In this document: piece by piece, positions 25,515-34,381 of the stretch
Layout: each line of letters starts with the position of its first letter
Numbering within the stretch: position 1 is the stretch's first letter
Assembly: GCA_017386585.1 (NCBI GenBank)
Contig: JAFNPO010000136.1
Span: forward strand, 1 to 43,219
Length of the DNA: 43,219 bases
Source of the DNA: Aeriscardovia sp.
Lineage (GTDB): Bacteria; Actinomycetota; Actinomycetes; Actinomycetales; Bifidobacteriaceae
Reading direction: 5' to 3'
Program-made: the position numbers and the translations under genes
The notes under the pieces: generated by a model
The model's database searches: none
What the model was told of the DNA's origin: nothing
What the model saw: the letters and a program-made list of their open reading frames with translations, nothing else

Positions 25515-28130
25515 ATGCCTATTGTTGATATCGACTGGCTCCGTGAGCACGCCACCGTCCCTAGCGATTTGACCGTCGAGAAGCTCAGCCGTCAGCTCGT
25601 GCGCGTGGGTTTCGAAGAAGAGGCTATCCATCCGTCGTTTATCCAAGGTCCGCTCGTCGTCGGCTATGTTCAACAGTGTCTAGAGGAACCGCAGAAGTCC
25701 GGCAAGATAATCCACTGGAATCAGATTGACGTAGGCGATCAATACAATCCGGTCGACAAGAACGGTAACAAAGTACCGCTAGGCATCGTCTGCGGAGCGC
25801 CGAACATCGCGCAAGGCGAGTACGTTGTCGTTGCGCTCAATAGCGCCGTGCTGCCAAACAACTTTGCTATCACCCCGCAGAAGAAGTATGGTCATATCTC
25901 CAATGGTATGTGCTGCTCTGACCGTGAACTGGGCATCAGCAACGAGTACGACGGTATCATCCTGCTCAAGGACCGTTTGACCCCCGAACAAATGGCCACC
26001 ATCAAACCAGGCGACAACGCTATTCCGCTGTTGGGCCTGGATGTCCCGGAGCTAGAGATCAACATTACTCCGGACCGCGGCTATGCCTTCTCCTGCCGCG
26101 GCATCGCGCGCGAGTACTCCTACGCGTCCGGCGAGAGCTTCACTGATCCGCTCGACGCCCTGAATGCTGCCGCTCCGAGGACAGCCAAGAATACTGAAGG
26201 CGAGGTTGAAGCCCGCATCGAGGACACCTCCCCGATTCATGGTGTGCCTGGTTGCGACCACTACTACCTACGCACTATTCGCGGTATCGATGCTTCTGCC
26301 GTGACGCCAGACGTCGTGTTGCGGCGCTTGGTGCGTTCCGACTTTCCAGTTTCGAACCTGACAGCCGACGTACTCAACTACGTTATGCTCGACCTCGGAG
26401 AGCCGATGAACGCCTACGATCTGGACAGGGTCTGCGCCCCCCTGGTGGTGCGCCGAGCCCATGCTGGTGAGAAACTGAGGACCATTGACGACATCGAGCG
26501 TGAACTCGACCCGGAGGACCTCGTCGTGGCTGATTCGCCTGACGGTAAGGACGGATCCCGCGTCATTGCTCTGGCCGGCGTCATGATCGGCAAGGATGTT
26601 GCCGCTACTGCCAAGACGACGGACCTGTTGCTCGAAGCCGCTCACTACGACCCGGTGACCGTGGCCCGTACAGCCCGTCGGCATAAGCTGCCGACAGAGG
26701 CGTCTCATCGCTTCGAACGCGGTACCGACACACAGATGCAGGCAGGCGCTGCTCAGCTAGCCGTCGAGTTGATCACGAAGCAAGCCGGCGGCGATGCCAG
26801 CGGCACTCCAACAAACCTCGACACGACAGTCACACCGAAGGCTATCGCTCTGCGCACCACAGAAGTCAAGCGTCTGACCGGCCTTGAGGTCGATCCGGAA
26901 CATATCGCAGCCCTGCTACGCGCTGTGGGTTGCGAGGTCTCCGGCGGGGAAGACGGCGTTTTTGCTGTCGTTCCGCCGACGTGGAGACCGGACATCACCC
27001 AAACTTGCGACCTGGTCGAAGAAGTCGCACGCCTGGTAGGCTACGACGAGATCCCGACGCGCATGCCGGCCGTCCCGTCCACGAGGACCGGCCTGACGGT
27101 GGACCAGCAGCGCCAGCGCTGGGTGTCCCAGACTCTCGCCGAATCCGGTTTGGTGGAAACCCTCAGCTACCCGTACGTTGGCTCGGCTGATTTCAAGGTT
27201 TTCGGCGTCAACCAGAGCAAGGCAACCGTTTACTCCGTGGAAATCGTCAATCCGCTGATGGGTGACCGTCCCTGGCTGCGTACGAACGTGCTCTTCACTC
27301 TGGCGGGCACGCTGCGCCGTAACATCGGCCGCGGTCTAGAGAATGTGCAGATCTACGAGATCGGCCGCGTGTTCCATCTTGATCCGGCCGCGCCGACTAT
27401 CCCGGCCCTGCCAGGAGCGTTAAAGCCGGACGAGGAGTCCCTTGCCGCGCTGGACGCTGGCTTGCCGTCGCAGCCGCTGCACGTGGCCGGTCTGCTGACA
27501 GGCCAGGCCGTTGTCGACGGCTGGTATCACTCTGGCCGAGCTGTCGACTGGACCGATGGCATCGCATCCGCCGAGCGCTTTGCCGCGCGCTTGGGTACCT
27601 CGTTCCGACGCGTGGCACTGAAGGAAGCTCCCGAATTACCGCAAGGCCTATTCGCCGAGAGCTGGCATCCGGGCCGCACTGCCGTCCTGTTAATGGGGGA
27701 CAACACCCCAATCGGCTTGGCGGGAGAGCTCCATCCGCGTGTCATCGCCAATCTCGGCATCCCGGAGCATTCCGCGGCATTTGAACTCGACCTAACGGCA
27801 ATCTTCGAGCGTCTATCAACCGAGCCGCTACAGTCGCGCCGTCTGTCTTCGTTCCCGCCCGTCAAGCAGGACCTCGCGTTCATCGTGGATGAATCGGTGA
27901 CGAACGCGCAATTGTCCGATGCCATCCGCGAGGGTGCGGGCGAGTACCTCGAGTCTATCGTGCTGTTTGACGTCTATCACGGCGATGACCTGGGTGAGGG
28001 CAAGAAGTCCCTGGCTTATTCGGTTGTTTTCCGCGCACCGAATAAAACGCTGAAATCTAAGGATGCCGCGGCGATTCGCGCTAACATTATCGCGGAAGCG
28101 TCCCGCATCGGCGCGCAACTGCGGTCCTAA
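25515..28130 (+). CDS. pheT: phenylalanyl-tRNA synthetase beta subunit
   Basis: This is an 871-residue beta subunit of PheRS. It begins MPIVDIDWLREH, and the tRNA-binding OB-fold follows at about 40-155 (GPLVVGYVQQC, LGIVCGAPNIAQGEYVVVAL). The B3/B4 editing domain contains RLVRSDFPVSNLTADVLNYV and GEPMNAYDLD. The B5 domain covers roughly residues 430-520, with the block WRPDITQTCDLVEEVARLVGY. The C-terminal FDX-ACB domain for the tRNA anticodon is RLSSFPPVKQDLAFIVDESV to the end. All parts are present and the length is normal. The start ATG is six bases after the pheS stop, so both subunits are made from one message. Confidence 0.96.
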   Translation: MPIVDIDWLREHATVPSDLTVEKLSRQLVRVGFEEEAIHPSFIQGPLVVGYVQQCLEEPQKSGKIIHWNQIDVGDQYNPVDKNGNKVPLGIVCGAPNIAQGEYVVVALNSAVLPNNFAITPQKKYGHISNGMCCSDRELGISNEYDGIILLKDRLTPEQMATIKPGDNAIPLLGLDVPELEINITPDRGYAFSCRGIAREYSYASGESFTDPLDALNAAAPRTAKNTEGEVEARIEDTSPIHGVPGCDHYYLRTIRGIDASAVTPDVVLRRLVRSDFPVSNLTADVLNYVMLDLGEPMNAYDLDRVCAPLVVRRAHAGEKLRTIDDIERELDPEDLVVADSPDGKDGSRVIALAGVMIGKDVAATAKTTDLLLEAAHYDPVTVARTARRHKLPTEASHRFERGTDTQMQAGAAQLAVELITKQAGGDASGTPTNLDTTVTPKAIALRTTEVKRLTGLEVDPEHIAALLRAVGCEVSGGEDGVFAVVPPTWRPDITQTCDLVEEVARLVGYDEIPTRMPAVPSTRTGLTVDQQRQRWVSQTLAESGLVETLSYPYVGSADFKVFGVNQSKATVYSVEIVNPLMGDRPWLRTNVLFTLAGTLRRNIGRGLENVQIYEIGRVFHLDPAAPTIPALPGALKPDEESLAALDAGLPSQPLHVAGLLTGQAVVDGWYHSGRAVDWTDGIASAERFAARLGTSFRRVALKEAPELPQGLFAESWHPGRTAVLLMGDNTPIGLAGELHPRVIANLGIPEHSAAFELDLTAIFERLSTEPLQSRRLSSFPPVKQDLAFIVDESVTNAQLSDAIREGAGEYLESIVLFDVYHGDDLGEGKKSLAYSVVFRAPNKTLKSKDAAAIRANIIAEASRIGAQLRS

Positions 28131-28271
28131 GAGAACCTGGGGTCGCAGAGGTCCCGAAAAACTGGCGAAGTGACTTCGCGTTGCTTCGCAGACGGACGCG
28201 GAACGAAAGATGACGCGCTCTGGGCGGTCAACCGCACGGAGTCGCTTCGCGTCACGATGAGGGGTATGGGC

Positions 28272-29066
28272 ATGAGGGACGACAACAACAAGAATCCGGA
28301 TCAGAACACGCCGGAGCAGCCGAATGGACGGCAGCTGGACGCCGAACAGCGGAAGGCTGAAGACCAAGTAGCCCATCAGGACTACGACGCCACCGGCCTA
28401 GATCCTCAGGTCGACAAAGCCGGCACCGACAAGCCGCTGTACGGCGGCATGATGTCTGACTATCCCAATTACAACCCATATCTGTTTGGTGCTCCCGATT
28501 CAGCGCCGAACCAGCAGAACGCGGGCCAACTGAACCAGCAGGCCCCGTACGGTCAGCAGTCTTACGGTCAAAGCCAGCAGTATGGCCAGAACGCGGGCCA
28601 GCAGTACGGCCCCTACGGTCAACCCAACCAGAACCCCTATGGTCAGTCCTACGGCGGACAACAGTACGGTGGTCAACCATACGGTGCGCCGCAAGGACAG
28701 CCGATGCCAGGCATGGGTAATGCCAACGGCATAAACAATGGTACCGGCCAGAACTTTGGTCCCTTCCAGCAGCCACCGTTCAACCCGGGCGACCCCCAGC
28801 AGAACCCGTACTACGGGCGGTGGGATGGCTTCGCCATCATCGCTTTCGTGGCTTCAATCTTTGGCCTGTGGTTCATCTCCGTACCGTTAGCCATCTTCTC
28901 CCTGAGCCGTGTCAAGCACATGCATATGCGTGGCAAGGGGCTGGCCATCGCCTCACTCGTCATCATTGCTGTGCTACTGATCGGCTCGTTTGTGCTGACT
29001 ATGACGGGCCACTCTCAGCAGCTAACGAATAGCCTCATTCAGATGCTGAAGCAAAGTGAACAGTAA
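28272..29066 (+). CDS. DUF4190-like membrane protein with Q/Y/G-rich N-terminus
   Basis: This is a 264-residue protein. I prefer ATG 28272 because GAGGGG lies seven bases upstream; ATGs at 28257 and 28266 are in frame. The first 190 residues are hydrophilic and of low complexity, with repeated YGQ, QQYG and PYG units (YGQQSYGQSQQYGQ, GGQQYGGQPYGAPQGQ), so they are likely disordered. The C-terminal part has YYGRWDGFAIIAFVASIFGL and SVPLAIFSLSRVKHMHMRGKGLAIASL, with two transmembrane helices in the arrangement typical of DUF4190. The role is unknown. Such proteins sit in the membrane with the long tail probably inside the cell. A large perfect palindrome follows 60 bases downstream. Confidence 0.7.
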   Translation: MRDDNNKNPDQNTPEQPNGRQLDAEQRKAEDQVAHQDYDATGLDPQVDKAGTDKPLYGGMMSDYPNYNPYLFGAPDSAPNQQNAGQLNQQAPYGQQSYGQSQQYGQNAGQQYGPYGQPNQNPYGQSYGGQQYGGQPYGAPQGQPMPGMGNANGINNGTGQNFGPFQQPPFNPGDPQQNPYYGRWDGFAIIAFVASIFGLWFISVPLAIFSLSRVKHMHMRGKGLAIASLVIIAVLLIGSFVLTMTGHSQQLTNSLIQMLKQSEQ

Positions 29067-29126
29067 CCTTCAGAACACCAGCATGTTTATCAAAGCGAGC
29101 TTCTTCTCTCTTGCCTAGTGCTTACC

Positions 29127-29174
29127 GCTGGAGGGAACAATTGTGTCCCCAGGGACACAATTGTTCCCTCCAGC
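29127..29174. terminator. perfect 23-bp palindrome after the DUF4190 gene
   Basis: GCTGGAGGGAACAATTG and the following GTGTCCC form a 23-base arm that is repeated exactly inverted after a two-base CA spacer. As RNA this is a very long hairpin on either strand. No T run follows. It separates the DUF4190 gene from the pseudogene to the right, so it is probably a terminator working for both strands. A protein-binding palindrome is the alternative. Confidence 0.55.
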
Positions 29175-29204
29175 GTGCATCTATCCGGATAGGGGATTTT
29201 TATA

Positions 29205-30530
29205 AGTGCTAGCAACAGTTTCGCTGATACGGATTACTTGGAGAACGAAATGAGCGTGCTGCTGGCCCATTCCCACGCTGCTCACCGTCTTTCCCTCATC
29301 ACTACGGACCAGACATATCGGCTAGAGTACGCTCTCAAGGCCGTGCGACGGGGTCTGAAAATCGGTTGCATCGAAGTGAACGCGCCACACCTGTCCCGAA
29401 CTCCGAGGAGTTCCTTGCCAAGCAAGTTCTACAAGCGTTGAGCGGCGAATGTCGCGACAAGAACGAGAAACTGTACGCCATCTGCTTGACGGCGCATACA
29501 CGTTGAACCTGCGCCTGATCGCGCGTCGACTGTGGCTGCGTCACCAGGCAACGGTCCTCTCACAGCAAGCCATGGATGTAGCGCACGCCCTTGCCGATAA
29601 GGCCAGAAAGCACGACGTTAATCGCATGCCGCAGTGGCTTCACTTCGAGTTCAAGTTCACTGGTGCGAAACTGGAATCTTGTCGCTCGCAGTTCGACGGG
29701 CCGGTGTTGGTCATGCACCGCCTGCTGAGCTTCGTCTGGCCGCCGTTACGCATGTTGAGCGAATTCAGCAGTGGTTCCCTCGCGCTGACGTGTGCCTTTA
29801 TGGTTGTGGTGACGGTGTGGGCAGGTCCTTCGTGGAGAACGATCCGCGTGAAGTGGCTCAAGAGCTTGGCTTCTCGCGCGTGGCAATGAATTCTCTGGAC
29901 GTCACGGAAGCTATCGACGTTGACAACGAGCTGCATTCCATTGGCCACCAGATGGCTGTCACAGTGGCACGAGCAGCCGCGTTCGCTGGATCCATGACCA
30001 TCACGGACTTCCACGCCACGGAATTCTTTGTCGAAGGGATGACGGTTTCGGAGGACGACTATAGTGACGCCTTTGAAGGTGTTTACCGCCAGATGCGCCT
30101 GTGCGAAGCGAAGTTTCCGCAGTTCGCAGAAAAACTCGCTGTCTGTGCGTTCGACATGGAACGGTTGGAGAGGGAAGCGGAGCCGGGTGCGATGCTCGTG
30201 CCGGACATCATCGATTGGTGTGAGCGTCAGGGTATCAACCGTGATGCAGGTAGCAGCATCGCTTGTCGCTGCTGGGCCGAAGTGCAGTCCTGTCCCGTTG
30301 ATGAAGTTGTCGCGTGAACTCTTCGAGTTGATTAGTGGACCAGTACTGGCGCAACAGAACTCCAGCAAGCCGCTGTCGTGCATCCGCGGCATTCATCTGC
30401 TCTTTGACGCACATGGCTCAGTCGAGTCGCGCAAGCAGATCGGCGGAATGTCCACCAAGTGCGTACGCGAGCAGCTGCGTAACGTCCAAATCGAAATTCA
30501 GCAGCTGCAGGACGCCGTTGGACACTGAAC
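29205..30530 (+). pseudogene. unknown protein gene broken by several frameshifts
   Basis: Pieces in different frames read on from each other. They start with NSFADTDYLENEMSVLLAHS and LEYALKAVRRGLKIGCIEV (to about 29390). Next are PNSEEFLAKQVLQALSGEC and KNEKLYAICLTAHTR, then NLRLIARRLWLRHQATVLS, AMDVAHALADKARKHDVN and CRSQFDGPVLVMHRLLSFVW. After about 29740 they continue ERIQQWFPRADVCLYGCGDG, EVAQELGFSRVAMNSLDVTE, ITDFHATEFFVEGMTVSEDD, YRQMRLCEAKFPQFAEKLAV and VPDIIDWCERQGINRDA. After about 30250 come SRELFELISGPVLAQQNSSK, CIRGIHLLFDAHGSVESRKQ and the end near 30528. At least four frame changes are needed. The joined product would have about 430 residues. I do not recognise the family. Confidence 0.6.
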
Positions 30531-30556
30531 CGGAGGAGAGGGATTGCCCGATTCGC

Positions 30557-30604
30557 CTGGTTGGTCCATGTTTCCGAACGCGTCCGGAAACATGGACCAA
30601 CCAG
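30557..30604. terminator. perfect 20-bp hairpin after the pseudogene
   Basis: CTGGTTGGTCCATGTTTCCG (30557-30576) is repeated exactly inverted at 30585-30604 around an eight-base loop. No T run follows. It lies about 28 bases after the end of the broken gene and 143 bases before the next gene. Confidence 0.55.
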
Positions 30605-30746
30605 TAATTCTGTCGGCGGTAGCTGAGAGGATGGAAACCTATTCGTGACATCACGTCACCATTTATTTGTCGTAAAAATCAAAGAGACGGAGCGTGACCG
30701 CCCAGGGCTGTCGGTCGCGTTTCCATGGGGTCTTTGGAGGTCCATT

Positions 30747-32297
30747 ATGAGCGAACGCACTCAGTCGCATCAATCTGGATTCGGAAAACGCGGGAACAGC
30801 CATGATTCGCATCGTTCCTTTGGCTACCGCGAACATAGAAGCCGTGCGCGCCGCGACGACAATCCATTCAGCCGAGGTGGGGCGCGCAACACCAGTCGCC
30901 ACTTTAATCATGGTCATTCCAGCTACAGTTTTTCCGATAGTGATGAGCGAAACGGTCACCGCGACAGGAGCCGGAGTTCGAGCTTCCACCACGACGGCCG
31001 GTGCAGCGATCGGCACAGTGACGACCGTCGCAATAACGGTGGTCAACGTGATTATCGCCGTGACGGCAACCGTGATGAGCAGCATCGTAGCGACTTTAGC
31101 AACCCGCATTACAACGGTCGTCACTCCGATTTTCACCGCAACGATCAGCGCAGCAACCACCACGCTCAACACGATTCTCTGCGCGGTGAACGTCTCAGTG
31201 ACCGTAGTTTCCGCGACAACCGCCGTAACAACCATCATGATGAGCACTCCGGAAACCGCAGAAGTCATCATTTCGACCGTCACGAGCGTTTCAATGACGT
31301 CGAAGGCAGCCGCCACTTCGAGACCGGCCCGCGCCGCAACTCCGACCGCACCCTCTCCTTCCCGTCGCAAAACCCGTACACCGATCGCCGTCCGGGTGAG
31401 CCGCAGATGCCACAAGGTATGGAGTGGCGCATGCTCTCCAGTGACGACAAGCTGCGTCTGCGCGGCTTGAGTAAAGAACATGCGGAGAACATCGGGCTGC
31501 ACATCCTCGCTGCGTACGCGCTGGAGAAGTCCGATCCAGACGCGGCACTCGCCCATGCCAGGTGGGCGGCCCGCCAGGCCTCCCGAGTTGACATTGCCCG
31601 CGAGACGCTAGCGTTCGTCGCCTACCGTTGCGGCGATTACAAGCTCGCTAACCGCGAGTTTCGCACAGCCTACCGTATGAACGGTGAACTGGATTACCTG
31701 CCATTCATTGCCGACTGTGAACGTGGTCTAGGTCATCCGCAGGAAGCGGTGTCCATCGCGCTATCGCCACAAGCCAAGAAGCTCACTGGCGAATCCAAGG
31801 CCGAGATGATGCTCGTCTTCGCTGGCGCATACGCCGACATGGGCAAGTTCGACCAGGCATTGAAGATTGTCCGGGCGTTGCTGTCTGTGCGTGGTTTGGG
31901 CGGCGCGTACCGCATGCGCGCCCTGCAGGCGGAACAGAATTTCCTGGATCAGGCCAACCGTGAGGACGAAGCCCAGGAGCTGGAGGCTGTTATCGAGGAC
32001 CTCGAGAATAAGTTTGCCGATCCGGACGAGGATGGAATGGACGTCGACGACGATTTGGTTGATAACGATCTCGAGGAAGCTGATGCTCGGATGCTCGAAG
32101 GTTTGGGCATTAATTTGTCCCAGTTCGTTGGGAACAAAGACGGCGAGAACCAGGAAATCGAAGACGGTAAAAGTGGAACCGCTGAGGAGGAGGCCATCGT
32201 GGGCACTGGGGAAGTGAAATTTGACGATGGTGCGGCCGAAATAGCTGAGTCTGATGACAGTGCTGGTTCTGGGCAGTCTGCTGCGAGCAAAGAGTGA
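30747..32297 (+). CDS. TPR-like protein with long Arg/His/Asp/Ser-rich N-terminus
   Basis: This is a 516-residue protein. The start ATG 30747 has GGAGG seven bases upstream; the frame is open further back to 30645, but without such a site. The first 220 residues are extremely hydrophilic (for example HRDRSRSSSFHHDGRCSDRH and DRSFRDNRRNNHHDEHSGNR) and must be disordered, with possible RNA- or metal-binding character. From about residue 240 a helical-repeat part follows: LSKEHAENIGLHILAAYALE, ALAHARWAARQASRVDIARE, and YRCGDYKLANREFRTAYRMN through MGKFDQALKIVRALL, resembling tetratricopeptide repeats. The C-terminus is very acidic (DPDEDGMDVDDDLVDNDLEE). It leads an operon with a HAD phosphatase (three bases gap), tlyA, nadK and recN. 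I do not know its precise function. Confidence 0.75.
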   Translation: MSERTQSHQSGFGKRGNSHDSHRSFGYREHRSRARRDDNPFSRGGARNTSRHFNHGHSSYSFSDSDERNGHRDRSRSSSFHHDGRCSDRHSDDRRNNGGQRDYRRDGNRDEQHRSDFSNPHYNGRHSDFHRNDQRSNHHAQHDSLRGERLSDRSFRDNRRNNHHDEHSGNRRSHHFDRHERFNDVEGSRHFETGPRRNSDRTLSFPSQNPYTDRRPGEPQMPQGMEWRMLSSDDKLRLRGLSKEHAENIGLHILAAYALEKSDPDAALAHARWAARQASRVDIARETLAFVAYRCGDYKLANREFRTAYRMNGELDYLPFIADCERGLGHPQEAVSIALSPQAKKLTGESKAEMMLVFAGAYADMGKFDQALKIVRALLSVRGLGGAYRMRALQAEQNFLDQANREDEAQELEAVIEDLENKFADPDEDGMDVDDDLVDNDLEEADARMLEGLGINLSQFVGNKDGENQEIEDGKSGTAEEEAIVGTGEVKFDDGAAEIAESDDSAGSGQSAASKE

Positions 32298-32300
32298 GCC

Positions 32301-33437
32301 GTGGCCGGTGAGGGAACGTTAAAGTCTTGCGGTGTGCCGCTGGCGCAGCAGTATCATTTGGCTTTGCTGGACCTCGATGGCGTCGTCTACCGCGGTGCCA
32401 ATTCGGTTGCCTATGCGGCTGACGCCGTTCGCGGAGCGGCTTCGCTGGGGATGCGTGTGTGCTACACGACGAACAATCCGTCACGTCCCCCGCAGGCAGT
32501 CGCTAACCAAATCGCCGGATTTGGCATTCCGGTGAGTCCGGACCAGATTGTGACGTCGGCGGCTGCCGTTGCCTTTTTGTTGGCGCAGGAGCTACCCGTC
32601 GGAGCAGTGGTGCTGGTCATTGGCGCGGATGCGTTGAAAGATGCCGTCCGACGGGCGGGGTTTCGCGTTGTTGACGGCGCGTGGGAAGATCCGGCGGCTG
32701 TCGTCGAAGGCTGGTATCCGTCTCTCTGCTGGACGCAGCTAGCGCAGGCTGCTTACGCCATTGAGCGTGGCGCCCGATATTTCGCGACGAATCTTGACAG
32801 GACTATCCCCCGGGAGGACGGCATTGCTCCCGGAAATGGAGCGATGATTGGTGCCGTTACCGCGGCGACGGGCGTGGCGCCTTGTCGGTGTGCAGGCAAA
32901 CCAGAATCGGTCTTGTACGACATAGGGCTGCGCCGCACTGGTGTGGTTGCATCCGACGCGTTGGCTGTAGGGGACCGGCTCGACACGGACATCGAGGCTG
33001 CTAGTCGCGAGGGTTGCGATTCGTTATGTGTGCTCACCGGCGTGACCGACGCCCGGACCCTACTATTCGCGGCGCCAAAGCAGCGGCCGACATACATCGC
33101 CGCCGATTTGCGTGGTCTGCTCAAGATGCATGCGGCGCCTGCACTACAGGGCGTTCTGTGCCAGGACGGAACTGGTGAAAATGGTGGCGGCAATCGGCTC
33201 GCTGTTGATGGTGATATTCCATGTGTCGGCATGTCCGATGTTCCGGTTTGCTGTGCAACGTTACCGGGTCTGGCTTGCGCCGTCTGTGACGAGCACAGTC
33301 GCGTGTGGTCTGCCGGACCGGCGATGGACCGACTGCGCTGCCTGTGCCAACTGTCCTGGGCACTCGCTGACGCTGGAGTCGCGATGCAGTCACTTGATTT
33401 CTGCGATTTTTCCGTTGTGGAGGAGGAGTTGCGATGA
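32301..33437 (+). CDS. HAD-superfamily (NagD-like, class IIA) phosphatase
   Basis: This is a 378-residue protein starting with GTG 32301, three bases after the TPR gene. Motif I is LLDLDGVVYRG (nucleophile Asp24, acid/base Asp26). Motif II is CYTTNNPSRPP. The class IIA cap lies in the middle (YFATNLDRTIPREDGIAPGN). The Lys of motif III is in AGKPESVLYDIG and motif IV is VGDRLDTDIEAASREG. The main fold ends near residue 275. The remaining hundred residues form a cysteine-rich extension (VPVCCATLPGLACAVC and LRCLCQLSW) not typical of NagD. The substrate is likely a small phosphate ester such as a nucleotide or sugar phosphate. It overlaps tlyA by four bases (ATGA), so translation is coupled. 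Confidence 0.85.
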   Translation: MAGEGTLKSCGVPLAQQYHLALLDLDGVVYRGANSVAYAADAVRGAASLGMRVCYTTNNPSRPPQAVANQIAGFGIPVSPDQIVTSAAAVAFLLAQELPVGAVVLVIGADALKDAVRRAGFRVVDGAWEDPAAVVEGWYPSLCWTQLAQAAYAIERGARYFATNLDRTIPREDGIAPGNGAMIGAVTAATGVAPCRCAGKPESVLYDIGLRRTGVVASDALAVGDRLDTDIEAASREGCDSLCVLTGVTDARTLLFAAPKQRPTYIAADLRGLLKMHAAPALQGVLCQDGTGENGGGNRLAVDGDIPCVGMSDVPVCCATLPGLACAVCDEHSRVWSAGPAMDRLRCLCQLSWALADAGVAMQSLDFCDFSVVEEELR

Positions 33438-34303
33438 GCGCGGAGCGGTTGGACGTCCGCGTGGCGAAGAATTCAGTTGCTGGAACGCGCACGAAAGCGG
33501 CGCAGCTCATCCGTGCCGGCTTGGTGCGCGTTAATGGAGCCGTTGTGGCGAAGCCCTCGCGCACTGTGGCCAAGAACGACTACATTGAGATTGCCGCGAT
33601 TCCAGCGCAGTCCGCGTTCCGTTATGTTTCTCGCGGGGCCGTGAAGTTGCTGGGCGCGTTTGATACCTTCGGCCCCCAGGGCCTTGCGCTGCCAACTGGC
33701 CGCGTATGCTGGGACATCGGCGCGTCGACGGGTGGCTTCACGCAGGTCTTGCTCGAGAAAGGCGCAAGCCGAGTGATGGCCCTTGACGTGGGGCACGACC
33801 AGTTGAGTCCGCTACTGCGTTCCGATCCACGCACCGTTGACCTCAGCGGTTGGAACGTGCGCGACGTGCAGGCACCGGACCTACCGGGGCGCCCGGACTA
33901 CATCGTGTCCGATGTATCGTTCATCTCACTGAGATACGTCATCCCCGTCATCGCCCGCGTTCTTCGCCAGGAACGGCAAGCGCGAACCGCCGTGGACGCT
34001 GGCGATGACATGTCATTGTCTTCCGGCGTGTCTCCGGTCGAAATCGTGCTGCTTATTAAACCCCAGTTCGAGGTCGGCAAAGGCAAGCTGAGCAAGAACG
34101 GCATCGTCACGGACCCGGTCCTGCGTCAGATGGTGGTTGACGCCGTGATCTGCTGCGCGCGGAGCAATGGTTTTTCAGTGGAAGGCTGCATCCCGTCTCC
34201 GATCCGAGGCACGTATGGTAACAGAGAGTATCTGCTATGGTTGCGGCCGAAATCCGCAAGGGACCAGGATTCGGGCCAAACACAGGATCGCGCTCTCCTC
34301 TGA
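33434..34303 (+). CDS. tlyA: TlyA family rRNA 2'-O-methyltransferase / hemolysin-like protein
   Basis: This is a 289-residue protein. It has an S4 RNA-binding domain at residues 1-55 (ERLDVRVAKNSVAGTRTKAA, LIRAGLVRVNGAVVAKP) and an FtsJ-like methyltransferase domain. The catalytic Lys is in SRGAVKLLGAF. SAM motif I is WDIGASTGGFTQVLLEKG, with ALDVGHDQL (motif II) and DYIVSDVSFISLRYVIP (catalytic Asp160). Next comes LLIKPQFEVGKGKLSKNGIV (second catalytic Lys), then the final GNREYLLWL. TlyA methylates 16S and 23S rRNA riboses in actinobacteria, and its loss gives capreomycin resistance. Start ATG 33434 overlaps the stop of the phosphatase gene, and the ribosome site GGAGGAG is inside that gene. 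nadK follows after 78 bases. Confidence 0.92.
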   Translation: MSAERLDVRVAKNSVAGTRTKAAQLIRAGLVRVNGAVVAKPSRTVAKNDYIEIAAIPAQSAFRYVSRGAVKLLGAFDTFGPQGLALPTGRVCWDIGASTGGFTQVLLEKGASRVMALDVGHDQLSPLLRSDPRTVDLSGWNVRDVQAPDLPGRPDYIVSDVSFISLRYVIPVIARVLRQERQARTAVDAGDDMSLSSGVSPVEIVLLIKPQFEVGKGKLSKNGIVTDPVLRQMVVDAVICCARSNGFSVEGCIPSPIRGTYGNREYLLWLRPKSARDQDSGQTQDRALL

Positions 34304-34381
34304 ACCAGGGCTATACTCCGGTCCACAAGCGCGCTTCCAGAACCGGCACGCCTTACCATGGGAACGAATGAAGGAGGGTCA

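Noticed and set aside
30802-31470. Ala/Thr/Val-rich hydrophobic frame of 222 codons, possible membrane protein
   Set aside because: It is a shifted reading of the repetitive Arg/His/Asp codons of the TPR gene, and no ribosome site is present.
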